A DNA stretch of 64,000 nt from JAAXHH01 sp965248395 (GTDB taxonomy: Bacteria; JAAXHH01): assembly GCA_965248395.1 (NCBI GenBank), contig OZ252103.1, positions 2,976,001 to 3,040,000 on the forward strand, written 5' to 3'. The notes beneath the pieces were generated by a model that was given only the letters and a program-made list of their open reading frames with translations, had not been told where the DNA came from and searched no databases. The position numbers and the translations under genes are program-made. This document shows, one piece after another, positions 41,941 to 50,580 of this stretch (positions are counted from its first letter, which is position 1; each line of letters opens with the position of its first letter).

Positions 41941-42318
41941 CTCACTTCACTAGCAGGTTACTCATGGGGAGTTTTGATGGGTTGGGGATTTCGATTTCCT
42001 CGTAAATATGACCAGGCCCGGCGCATGTTACAAGGGAATACCAACGCGTGATTCAAGGGAATACTAATTGTGAAAAGGAATCGCGGAATGGATGCTGGCA
42101 GGTGCACGGACCGAGTTGAACCTCCTTCCCTGCGGACAGTGCGTGATGTGCGATAGCACGAATGAAAGACGGTACAAGAGAGATTGCCAGCCACCGGAAC
42201 GGGGGTTATATTGACCGCCGAAAAGATGTCGCGTCATTAGGTATTTGAACGGCGAGGACAATCAGTTTCCCCAGACCGTTCTGATGCGGAATGAAACCAG
42301 GACGCAGAAAGTCTGTTA
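41941..42318. other. Intergenic region between divergent permease and AICAR transformylase genes
   Basis: 378 bases without a convincing gene. Contains the CAAGGGAATAC direct repeats described separately and probably the promoters of both genes. Small open frames here have no coding character. Confidence 0.6.
42031..42067. promoter_or_regulatory. Tandem 14-bp repeats, possible operator
   Basis: CAAGGGAATACCAA (42031-42044) and CAAGGGAATACTAA (42054-42067) have a 23-base period and one mismatch. Position between divergent genes suggests a regulator site; no regulator gene is adjacent. Confidence 0.4.
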
Positions 42319-43485
42319 ATGGACCTATCGCTGAAATACGGGCTCAATCCCCATCAGCATCCCGCCAGGTTGACCCTCCCTTCTCCGTCACCGCTGCGCG
42401 TGCTCAATGGAACGCCGGGTTACGTCAATATCATCGATGCCATGGGCGCCTGGCAGTTGGTTCGGGAACTGAAGAAAGCCACGGGTACAGCGTCCGCGGC
42501 CTCCTTCAAGCACGCCAGTCCCGCGGGAGCGGCGATCGCAGGAAACCTGAGTGAGACTTACCTGGCGTCCCAGTTCCTGGCCAGGAAAGAGTTTTCGACC
42601 GTGGCTTCCGCATACGTGCGGGCACGGGGCGGCGATCACATGTGTTCTTTCGGGGACTGCGCGGCCGTGAGCGAGGTGGTGGACCGGTCCCTGGCCGGTG
42701 TGCTGAAACGTGAGGTATCGGACCTGATCATCGCGCCGGGTTACGATCCCGACGCGCTGGAGGTGCTCAAGGCGAAGAAGGGCGGCGGATATCTCGTGCT
42801 GGAGATCGATCCGGACTACGAGCCCTCTGAGGTAGAGCAAAGAACGCTGTTCGGTCTTCAACTTGAACAGCCCCGCAACGACGCGGTCATCACGCGGGAT
42901 ACCTTCTCCCATGTAGTCACGGGCAACAGGGACATACCGGATATCGTCCTCGACACCCTCGTCGTAGCGACCGTTGCCCTCAAGTACACCCAATCCAATT
43001 CCATGTGTGTGGGGTATGATGGCCAGGTGATCGGCATGGGCGCGGGACAGCAGTCCCGTATCCACTGCACCAGGTTGGCCTGTGATAAGGCCGATAAGTG
43101 GATCCTGCAACAGCATCCGCGGACACTGGACCTGCCCTTCCGCGACGGACTCAAACGCACCGAGAAGACGAACCTCGTCGACCAGTACCTCCTGTGGGAA
43201 CGGCTTTCCGACACGGAAGACGCCCGGATGCTGGCGAACCTGGTTGAACGCCCCACGCCGATCTCGGCAGAGGAACGCAGGGCGTATCTCGCACGTTTCG
43301 ACGGGATCTGCCTGTCCTCGGACGCCCTGATCCCCTTCCGCGACAACATCGACCGGGCAAGCCGCAGCAACGTGGGGTACGTGGCCCAGACGGGAGGATC
43401 GACGCGGGACGATGGCGTGACCGAGGCGGCGGACGAATACGGCATGGCGGTGGCCCACACCGGCCTGCGGCTGTTTCTTCATTAG
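42319..43485 (+). CDS. Stand-alone AICAR transformylase (PurH C-terminal domain)
   Basis: The 388-residue protein corresponds to the transformylase half of PurH, which formylates AICAR with 10-formyl-THF in purine synthesis. It begins at the motif LSLKYGLNPHQ, has the catalytic Lys-His in ASFKHASPAGAA, VVATVALKYTQSNSMCVGYDGQ, GMGAGQQSRIHCTRLA and ends SDALIPFRDNIDRA...GVTEAADEYGMAVAHTG. The N-terminal IMP cyclohydrolase domain of ordinary bacterial PurH is absent, so cyclisation must be done by another protein. It is followed by a sulfatase gene after 122 bases. Confidence 0.9.
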   Translation: MDLSLKYGLNPHQHPARLTLPSPSPLRVLNGTPGYVNIIDAMGAWQLVRELKKATGTASAASFKHASPAGAAIAGNLSETYLASQFLARKEFSTVASAYVRARGGDHMCSFGDCAAVSEVVDRSLAGVLKREVSDLIIAPGYDPDALEVLKAKKGGGYLVLEIDPDYEPSEVEQRTLFGLQLEQPRNDAVITRDTFSHVVTGNRDIPDIVLDTLVVATVALKYTQSNSMCVGYDGQVIGMGAGQQSRIHCTRLACDKADKWILQQHPRTLDLPFRDGLKRTEKTNLVDQYLLWERLSDTEDARMLANLVERPTPISAEERRAYLARFDGICLSSDALIPFRDNIDRASRSNVGYVAQTGGSTRDDGVTEAADEYGMAVAHTGLRLFLH

Positions 43486-43607
43486 CGCCTGCTCCGCTGG
43501 ATGTTCGATTGGGAACCCGGTGCCGCGATTTACCTAATAAAACCGGGCAAAGCTCCACTCGCCTACCTGTGCCTAACGCGATCTCAAGTACCAGGAGGAC
43601 CGATTCG

Positions 43608-45149
43608 ATGACCGGTAAAAGACCCAATGTCGTCCTGGTCATTACGGACGACCAGGGCTATGGCGACCTGGGATGCACGGGCCATCCGTGGTTGAAGACA
43701 CCCTGTATCGACGCCTTTCACGACGACGCGGTGCGACTCAACGACTTCCACGTGTCGCCCCTGTGCACCCCGACGAGGGGAGCGCTGATGACCGGCCGCC
43801 GGCCCGTGCGGAACGGCGCCTGGGCGACCTGCTGGGGTCGGTCCATCCTGCGGAGGACGGAGACGACCATGGCGGACGTCTTCGGCGCCGCGGGCTACCG
43901 CACCGCCATGTTCGGCAAGTGGCACCTGGGCGACAACTATCCCTACCGGCCGCAGGACCGGGGTTTCCAGCACGTGGTGGCCCACAAGGGCGGCGGCGTG
44001 GGACAGACCCCCGATTTCTGGGGAAACAACTACTTTGACGACACCTATTTCCACAACGGTGATCCCGTGGAACACGCCGGGTACTGCACGGACGTGTGGT
44101 TCGACGAGGCGATCCGTTTCATCGAGCGATGCGCGGGCGAAGACGCGCCGTTCTTCGTCTATCTCGCGACCAACGCCCCGCACACCCCCTATCTCGTGTC
44201 CGAGGAATACGCACACCCTTACCGGGACAATCCGAACGTGCCGGAACCGGCTTTCTGCGGCATGATCGCGAATATCGACGAGAACTTCGGTCGTCTGCGG
44301 CGAACGCTTGCGGAACTGGGCCTGGAAGAAAACACCATCCTGGTCTTCATGACCGACAACGGCAGTTCCGGTGGCAGTGAACTGGATGACGACCAATACG
44401 TGGTCCGTGGATACAACGCCGGGATGCGGGGCAAGAAGGGTTCTTACTACGATGGCGGCCACCGCGTGCCCTTCCTGCTTCGTTGGCCCGGCGGCGGTCT
44501 CGGTGCCGGAAGGGACGTCGACGAAATGACCCTCCACGTCGATGTGCTGCCCACGTTCATCGAACTGTGCGGTCTGGATCCGCCTGCAGACGTTGCGATA
44601 GACGGGCAAAGCATGGCGACGCTGCTGCATGGCGGCCGTGCGGACCTGACCGGGGACCGTGTCCATTTCCTTCAGTATCGGCAGGACACCGTACCGCCGG
44701 AGAAATGGACCAACGCCGTCTTGACGCGCCAGTGGCGACTGGTCAGGGGAAAAGAACTGTACGACATCAAGGCCGATCCCGGTCAGCTTAGGGACGTGGC
44801 AAAGGACCATCCCGACGTGGTGGACCAACTGCGCAGCGCCCACGATGCGTGGTGGGAAGAGATCGCACCTGGGCTGGAAACATACTGTCCCATCACCCTC
44901 GGCGATCCGGCCGAAAATCCCACGCGCCTGTGCGCCATGGACGTTCTGGGCGACGTCGCCTGGCACCAGACCCACATTGCCCAGGCCAAGCAAAGCACCG
45001 GGATCTGGGCAGTAGAGATCGAGCGGGCAGGCCGCTACCGGTTCTCCCTCCACCGCTTCCCTCAGAGCGTGAACTGGCCATCGATGGAACGATCCCTCAG
45101 GAGGAAGCGCGGTATCTCATCTACGCCCCCGAGGACGCCGACGCCGTGA
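43608..45149 (+). CDS. Sulfatase, C-terminus displaced by frameshift
   Basis: Type I sulfatase hydrolysing sulfate esters. NVVLVITDDQGYGDLG supplies the Asp metal ligands. LCTPTRGALMTGR is the C-x-P-x-R signature whose Cys is converted to formylglycine by a maturase. GKWHLGD, VFMTDNGSSGG and MRGKKGSYYDGGHRVPFLLRWPGG are further core motifs. Start ATG 43608 follows GGAGG by eight bases. No clear signal peptide, so it may be cytoplasmic. Near 45060 the frame departs from the natural C-terminus; the product would end with an aberrant tail (PSMERSLRRKRGISS). The catalytic region is intact. Confidence 0.9.
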   Translation: MTGKRPNVVLVITDDQGYGDLGCTGHPWLKTPCIDAFHDDAVRLNDFHVSPLCTPTRGALMTGRRPVRNGAWATCWGRSILRRTETTMADVFGAAGYRTAMFGKWHLGDNYPYRPQDRGFQHVVAHKGGGVGQTPDFWGNNYFDDTYFHNGDPVEHAGYCTDVWFDEAIRFIERCAGEDAPFFVYLATNAPHTPYLVSEEYAHPYRDNPNVPEPAFCGMIANIDENFGRLRRTLAELGLEENTILVFMTDNGSSGGSELDDDQYVVRGYNAGMRGKKGSYYDGGHRVPFLLRWPGGGLGAGRDVDEMTLHVDVLPTFIELCGLDPPADVAIDGQSMATLLHGGRADLTGDRVHFLQYRQDTVPPEKWTNAVLTRQWRLVRGKELYDIKADPGQLRDVAKDHPDVVDQLRSAHDAWWEEIAPGLETYCPITLGDPAENPTRLCAMDVLGDVAWHQTHIAQAKQSTGIWAVEIERAGRYRFSLHRFPQSVNWPSMERSLRRKRGISSTPPRTPTP

Positions 45150-45358
45150 AGATACAGCCCGTCGAAGCACGCCTTGAACTATTCGACGATGAACACCGGA
45201 AGTCCGTAGAAACCGGCGATGTAGCCACCTTGTTCACCCTCGATGTCTGCCATACCGGCACGACGATCCTGAATGCTTCGTTCATCGACGAAACAGGAGA
45301 AACCCAGGGTGCCTATTACGTGGACATCGAGCGACTGGACGAAGACCAGGATATCTGA
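45061..45358 (+). pseudogene. Displaced C-terminal part of the sulfatase
   Basis: In the next frame the sequence reads ERELAIDGTIPQEEARYLIY, then a beta-rich region (LFTLDVCHTGTTILNASFID) to TGA at 45356-45358. It is a natural accessory-domain ending for this sulfatase group. Adding one C to the CCC run near 45060 joins it to the main frame, giving a protein of about 580 residues. Confidence 0.75.
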
Positions 45359-45401
45359 CCGCGTCCCTATCAGGGCGATCTTCCTGGCGGAAACGGGCGG
45401 G

Positions 45402-46340
45402 CTAAACGGCTACGGAACGGCTGATGCCAAGTGCCTCGGCGAATCGTTCGATCGACGTTTGCAGTCCATCGATCAGTCCCTCGTCGAAGGCCGTCAGACT
45501 GGCGTCTGTTGAACGGCAGCGGGTGGTGATGGGCAGGCCGATACGCTGCAGGTACCTTTTGCAGGTTACGAGGTACTTGTTGCTCACGACCGGTGCCAGG
45601 GACGTCATCATCCTTTGTACTTCCTCCGCCGTACCCGGCTGTTCATCGTACTCGGCACACAGCCAGGCAAACAATTCGGGAAAAACATTGGCGGCAACGG
45701 GAGAAATACCGGCGGCCCCGTATCGAAGCCCTTCGAGGCCGGTTTCAAAGTGGGCGTTGTAGACACCGAGCCGCGTGTTACGTACGGCGTCGATCTTCAG
45801 ACGGAGCAGATCGATGTCACAGACGGTATCCTTGTGATAGAGGAATCTGCCGGTTTCGCCCAGATGCCCGAACAGTCCGGGCGACAGGCGCCGGTGATAG
45901 GGTGTCGGACACTCGTAAAGTCCCAGCGGAACACGGTCTGTCAACTCGAGTAGCCGCTCCATGTTCCGCTTTAGTATTTCCTCGTCCTCGTTCCTGTCGG
46001 CCAGGAGACAAACGATGACAACCACCGCGTCCACGCCCGTATCGGCCATGCGCTTGACAAAAGCGGCCTGATCCTCGACGGGGCCGCCGAAGGTGCCGGT
46101 GGCGACTACGGGCACCCGGCCGCCTGCCCGTTTTACGACGCGCCGGGTAACGTCCAGGCGCTCTCCATCGTCCAGGTCAAACATCTCGGTGGAACCACAG
46201 CAGGCGAACAGTCCCGCGGAGCCCCGGTCGATGTACCAGTCGGTAAGGGCGTCCACGCCGGACCGGTCGATGGATCCGTCCTCGTGAAAAGCGTTGAGCA
46301 TCACCGGCCAGAGGCCGTGGGGCAGTGTCTGCATTGACAT
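45402..46340 (-). CDS. Dihydrodipicolinate synthase (DapA) family protein
   Basis: A TIM-barrel Schiff-base lyase/aldolase of 312 residues. GLWPVMLNAFHEDGSIDRSGVDALTDWYIDRGSAGLFACCGSTE (split here) is the N-terminal DapA pattern, VPVVATGTFGG follows, the Tyr in GLYECPTPYH is the usual proton relay, and the Schiff-base Lys is in FLYHKDTVCD. CGSTE replaces the usual GTTGE, so it is a family relative rather than a lysine-pathway DapA. It probably cleaves or condenses a 2-keto sugar acid. Convergent with the sulfatase, 43 bases apart. Confidence 0.88.
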   Translation of the reverse strand: MSMQTLPHGLWPVMLNAFHEDGSIDRSGVDALTDWYIDRGSAGLFACCGSTEMFDLDDGERLDVTRRVVKRAGGRVPVVATGTFGGPVEDQAAFVKRMADTGVDAVVVIVCLLADRNEDEEILKRNMERLLELTDRVPLGLYECPTPYHRRLSPGLFGHLGETGRFLYHKDTVCDIDLLRLKIDAVRNTRLGVYNAHFETGLEGLRYGAAGISPVAANVFPELFAWLCAEYDEQPGTAEEVQRMMTSLAPVVSNKYLVTCKRYLQRIGLPITTRCRSTDASLTAFDEGLIDGLQTSIERFAEALGISRSVAV

Positions 46341-46651
46341 GGAGTTGCATCCTTTGGTTTGTCGGCCGGTCCAAGTAATCCGCGTCCCCGGTATGGTTCA
46401 GGGATCATATCGTTACGCCGTCTCCCGTGTCAAGGATAACCGGATCGAGCCCAGGCAGTGGGAATAAACGAGGGATACCTGGTACAGGCGCGCGGCAGGC
46501 GCACGGTTGGCGCATCCTGTTGTCCTTTACACCTGCCGAACGCGGAAGTATATTTTTCGGGTAGCGAGTCTGGTATCGCGTTGGAGTGATCACCTCTCTT
46601 CGTCACGGCACAAATTCCCGGCATACGACCGGTTCAAACCCGAAGAAAACC
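46341..46651. other. Intergenic region between divergent DapA-family and threonine synthase-like genes
   Basis: 311 bases. I see no convincing gene, RNA or terminator. The two start codons face away from each other, so promoters for both should lie here, but no clean -35/-10 pair stands out. Confidence 0.5.
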
Positions 46652-47929
46652 ATGTCCGTTCTCGGCCTCACCTGCACCCGATGCGATGCCCAGTTTCCCC
46701 TGGAACCAATGTTCTTCGGCTGCCCGGCCTGCGTGAACGAGGCGGACCAGGCGGACCAGGCGAACAGCGATGCGGCCGCGTTGACCGTGGCCTACGACTA
46801 CAAGGCGATCGCGGCCGACCTGAACGTGGAGGATTGGGGCCGTGCCGGTCACGGTATCTGGCGTTTCGACGCGCTGCTGCCGTTGCGGGATCCGTCGGCG
46901 CAGATCTCCCTGGGCGAGGGGAATACGGCGCTTGTGCGACCCCGGGCTGTGTGTGAAGCTGCCGGGCTTTCGAACCTGTACATCAAGAACGAGACGACCA
47001 ACCCCACCTGGGCTTTCAAGGACCGATTCCACGCTTCATCCGTATCCATGGCGAAATCCCTGGGTTACACCCGCATCACGGCCAGTACCACGGGCAACCA
47101 CGGCGCCTCAGCCGCGGCCTATTCCACCGCCGCGGACATGGATTCCTGCATCATCCTCTGCCATCCCGAGTCATCGATGCTGCAGCGGGATATGATCGTC
47201 CTGTACGGAGGTCACGCCTTCGTACTGGCAGACCGGTTCCAGTACCTGGACACGCTGATACGGGACCATGGCTACTATCCTTCGACGACCATGACACCCA
47301 TGCCGACAAGCACGCCCTTCGGGGTCGAGGGGTACAAGACCATCGCCTTCGAAATCTACGTACAACTCGGCGGCCGCGTTCCCGATCGAATGTTCTGCCC
47401 CATCGCCGCGGGCGACGCGCTGTACGGTCCGTGGAAAGGATTCAACGAGATCCATGCGCTGGACCTCGTCGATAGGAAACCGGTCATGCATGGCGTGCAA
47501 CCGGCGGGATGCAACCCGTACGTTCAGTCTTTCCGTCAGGGACGCAGCGACGTAATCGTCCACCCCGATCCGAGTTCTATCGCCCTTTCCATTCGGGACG
47601 ACACCGGAGGCCCCGCGGCGCTCAGGGCCATCTACGATTCCGGCGGTGACGCGACCGACGTCACCGAGGACGAGATTGTCGAGGCGGTGCGCCTGCTCGC
47701 GAAGAGCGGCTACCTCGTCGAACCCTCGTCGGCGGCATCCGTCGCCGGGGCCGTCAAGGCCGCCCGTGCGGGTCGTCTTGCCTCCGACGAGACCGTCGTG
47801 TGCCTGGTCACCGGCTCGGGCGCCAAGTGGCCGGAAGTCATGTCTGAACTCGTAGATCGCGCCGCGCCCATCGAGCCCTCCTGGGAAGAGATCAAGGAAC
47901 GGGCCGGTCTCGATATCGCGCCTCGATAA
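46652..47929 (+). CDS. Threonine synthase-like PLP enzyme
   Basis: Fold-type II PLP enzyme of 425 residues. An N-terminal zinc-ribbon-like segment CTRCDAQFPLEPMFFGCPAC is typical of a group of threonine synthases. The PLP Lys is in NPTWAFKDRFHA, the substrate loop TASTTGNHGASAAAY binds the phosphate side, GVEGYKTIAFEI follows, and the C-terminal LVTGSGAKWPEVM holds the cofactor ring. Threonine synthase converts phosphohomoserine to threonine; other members use serine or cysteate derivatives. Start ATG 46652 is used because upstream in-frame codons have no family resemblance. It precedes the kinase-PdxA fusion gene by 73 bases on the same strand. Confidence 0.85.
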   Translation: MSVLGLTCTRCDAQFPLEPMFFGCPACVNEADQADQANSDAAALTVAYDYKAIAADLNVEDWGRAGHGIWRFDALLPLRDPSAQISLGEGNTALVRPRAVCEAAGLSNLYIKNETTNPTWAFKDRFHASSVSMAKSLGYTRITASTTGNHGASAAAYSTAADMDSCIILCHPESSMLQRDMIVLYGGHAFVLADRFQYLDTLIRDHGYYPSTTMTPMPTSTPFGVEGYKTIAFEIYVQLGGRVPDRMFCPIAAGDALYGPWKGFNEIHALDLVDRKPVMHGVQPAGCNPYVQSFRQGRSDVIVHPDPSSIALSIRDDTGGPAALRAIYDSGGDATDVTEDEIVEAVRLLAKSGYLVEPSSAASVAGAVKAARAGRLASDETVVCLVTGSGAKWPEVMSELVDRAAPIEPSWEEIKERAGLDIAPR

Positions 47930-48002
47930 TCACTTCGGATTTGAATCCCATTCGCGCGGAAAAAGCCCCGCATCTGCCGTAGAAGAAACCTTCCTGATCG
48001 AT

Positions 48003-50510
48003 ATGAAACCCAATTCTACGACCAAGCCCCTGTATTTGCTCGCCGACGACCTCGCCGGCGCCCATGACGCCGCGATTCCCTTCGTGAAGCGGGGTTTCAC
48101 CGTGGCGGTGCTTTCCAATCCAGACCGATTGGATCGATTCGATTCGGCGGACATCGTCGTGTTGGACACAAACACGCGCTCCAGCGGCGACGCAGAGGCG
48201 ATCGAGCGCGTAGGTGCGGCCTGCGAGGCGATACGGGTCCGATCGGGATCGATCATATACAAGAAAATCGACTCGACGCTCAGGGGACACGTCGCCCTCG
48301 AACTCGACCTGGTCTGCAGCATGATGGACTTCGGCCTGGCGGTATGCGCACCGGCTTTCCCTGAACTGGGTCGGACCACGGTCGGTGGCTATCAACTGCT
48401 TCACGGTGTTCCGGTAGGGCGCGCTGACATGGCGGGTCCCGACATCCCGCCGCAACATGCCTTCATCCCGGATCTCCTGGGGAACGCTTCCAGCCGTGAG
48501 ACGGTTCACATCGATTTGAAAGCCGTCCTGGGCGGCACCGCAACTATCCGGCGGGCGATTGCCGGGATCAAAGCCGACCAGGGGACCACGGCGGTGGTGG
48601 ACATGGCCGATCCCAGGTACTGGAACGGAGTGCTGGACGCTGTCCTTGGAGACTGTACCGAATCAACTGAAGCGCGATCTCTGGTGACTCAGATGGAATC
48701 AACGCTGCTCTGCGGTTCCGCTGGCATGGCCGGCGCCCTGGCGGAAAGGCTGGCGGAGATGCAAAAACCGCGCACCTCCGCATCATTGCGAAGACCGCGC
48801 GCATCGGTGCCCACGCAGATGCGGAAGGACAGTCCCGTCCTTGTTTTCGCCTGCGGCCTGCACGAAACAACGGTCCGCCAGGTCGAGGAAGTTAGCGGTC
48901 GAAATTCGGCGGCTATATGCCCCTTCGATCCCCTGTTGATCGTCAATGGGCAAAACCGCCACGACGAGGTGGAACGCGTGGTAAAACTCACCGCGGAAGC
49001 CTTGACGGATGGACGGAACGCGGTCTTGACCCCGAAACGGCCCAGCCAGTCCAACCTTCAGGAATGGTTCAAACGGCTGGCGGAGGAAGCCGGTGGTCGC
49101 GATCCCGCCTCGATGGTCATCGAGAACCTGGGCGCAGTCGCCCGCCGCCTGTTCGCCGGCGTGGACCTGGGCGGCCTCGTACTCACGGGAGGAGAGACCG
49201 CGGGACGCGTTTTTCGCGAACTGGACAGTGACGGCGCATGGATCCTCGGCGGAATTGAAACGGGCGTAGCCCTGGCCGTTGTGTCAGGCGGTCCCCACGA
49301 CGGGGTGCAGGTGGTCATAAAGCCCGGATCCTACGGCGACGATAAAACGTTGGTAAAGGCCATGGATCGACTTTCCCCACCTGTATCAGACGACTGCGTT
49401 GGCGGCAAGCGCGGGCATGGTAAGCTTTACGTTAGCGGTGAGGATGAGCGGCCGGTCATCGGCATTACGCTGGGCGATCCGAACGGCGTGGGACCGGAGA
49501 TAATCGTCAAGATCCTCTCGCAGGAATGGGTCTACGATCTATGCCGCCCACTGGTCATCGGGCATGATGAAGTAATCCGCCGAGCCCTGCCACTGGCGGA
49601 AGTCGATTTTTCGGTCAACCACGACGGCAGATCGACCGGCCGCAGCCCGGATATCCACTTGACCGACCGTCCTGTAACGGGTTTTTACCGCCATGGCACG
49701 GTGGACGTCCTGAACGCCATGGACCTGGAAATCGAAGGACTGATTCATGGAGAGGTACAGTCCGAAGCCGGACGCCTTGCCGTGGAATCCGTACAGCTGG
49801 CCGCTCGACTTGCGATGACCGGAGAGATCGGGGCCATGGTTACCGCGCCGCTCAACAAGGAGGCCATGGGCCTTGCGGGTTACACTTATCCAGGCCACAC
49901 CGAGTTGCTGGCCGAAGTCACGGGTACGAAGAAGTACCGGCTTGCGCTTGCCTTCGACGGGATCCTGGTCTCCCACGCGACGACCCACGTCTCCCTTCGA
50001 GACGCCATCGCCCGTCTGTCCGAGGAGGAAATCCTGGTCACCGTGGACCTGGTCGGCCGCGCGCTGGTCGGCATGGGCGTGGCAGATCCTCGGATTGCCG
50101 TCTGCGGACTGAATCCCCATGCCGGCGAAGGCGGTCTCTTCGGTGACGAGGAAATCCGGATCATCGCACCTGCCCTCGAGAAGGCGCGCGCGAGGGGTTG
50201 GCGGACCATGGGTCCTTTGCCGCCGGACACTGTTTTCATGCGGGCGCGCAAGGGCGATTTCGACGGAATCGTCGGGATGTACCACGACCAGGGACATATC
50301 CCGGTCAAGGCCATCGCCTTCGACCGCACCGTTAACGTGACCCTGGGTCTGCCGATCATCCGCACCTCCGTGGATCACGGCACCGCCTTCGATATCGCGG
50401 GCAGGGGCATCGCCGACGCCGGAAACCTGGGCGAGGCACTACGGCTGGCCGTGCAACTGGTCGGCGACCGGTGGTCGGTCGTATCGACCTTAGGAGAGAA
50501 GTCCACTTGA
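48003..50510 (+). CDS. Fused four-carbon acid sugar kinase and PdxA-like dehydrogenase
   Basis: An 835-residue bifunctional protein. Residues 1 to about 455 match the DUF1537 acid sugar kinase family (DtnK/OtnK): YLLADDLAGAHDAA, IIYKKIDSTLRGH, VCAPAFPELGRTTVGGYQLLHG, GLVLTGGETAGRVF. From about residue 482 it is PdxA-like: IGITLGDPNGVGPEI, MVTAPLNKEAM, metal-binding His residues in GHTELLAEVTGTK, MYHDQGHIPVK and TSVDHGTAFDIAG. In known pathways kinase and PdxA2 act in sequence on D-threonate or erythronate: phosphorylation, then NAD-dependent oxidation with decarboxylation. The fusion strongly suggests direct coupling. Start ATG 48003. Followed by an oligopeptide-binding protein. Confidence 0.93.
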   Translation: MKPNSTTKPLYLLADDLAGAHDAAIPFVKRGFTVAVLSNPDRLDRFDSADIVVLDTNTRSSGDAEAIERVGAACEAIRVRSGSIIYKKIDSTLRGHVALELDLVCSMMDFGLAVCAPAFPELGRTTVGGYQLLHGVPVGRADMAGPDIPPQHAFIPDLLGNASSRETVHIDLKAVLGGTATIRRAIAGIKADQGTTAVVDMADPRYWNGVLDAVLGDCTESTEARSLVTQMESTLLCGSAGMAGALAERLAEMQKPRTSASLRRPRASVPTQMRKDSPVLVFACGLHETTVRQVEEVSGRNSAAICPFDPLLIVNGQNRHDEVERVVKLTAEALTDGRNAVLTPKRPSQSNLQEWFKRLAEEAGGRDPASMVIENLGAVARRLFAGVDLGGLVLTGGETAGRVFRELDSDGAWILGGIETGVALAVVSGGPHDGVQVVIKPGSYGDDKTLVKAMDRLSPPVSDDCVGGKRGHGKLYVSGEDERPVIGITLGDPNGVGPEIIVKILSQEWVYDLCRPLVIGHDEVIRRALPLAEVDFSVNHDGRSTGRSPDIHLTDRPVTGFYRHGTVDVLNAMDLEIEGLIHGEVQSEAGRLAVESVQLAARLAMTGEIGAMVTAPLNKEAMGLAGYTYPGHTELLAEVTGTKKYRLALAFDGILVSHATTHVSLRDAIARLSEEEILVTVDLVGRALVGMGVADPRIAVCGLNPHAGEGGLFGDEEIRIIAPALEKARARGWRTMGPLPPDTVFMRARKGDFDGIVGMYHDQGHIPVKAIAFDRTVNVTLGLPIIRTSVDHGTAFDIAGRGIADAGNLGEALRLAVQLVGDRWSVVSTLGEKST

Positions 50511-50580
50511 TGAAGGGAAAACAGCGGGTAAAACAGGTATGTGCAAGCGCACAGATGGGGTGGATACCCGAAGGAAGCGT

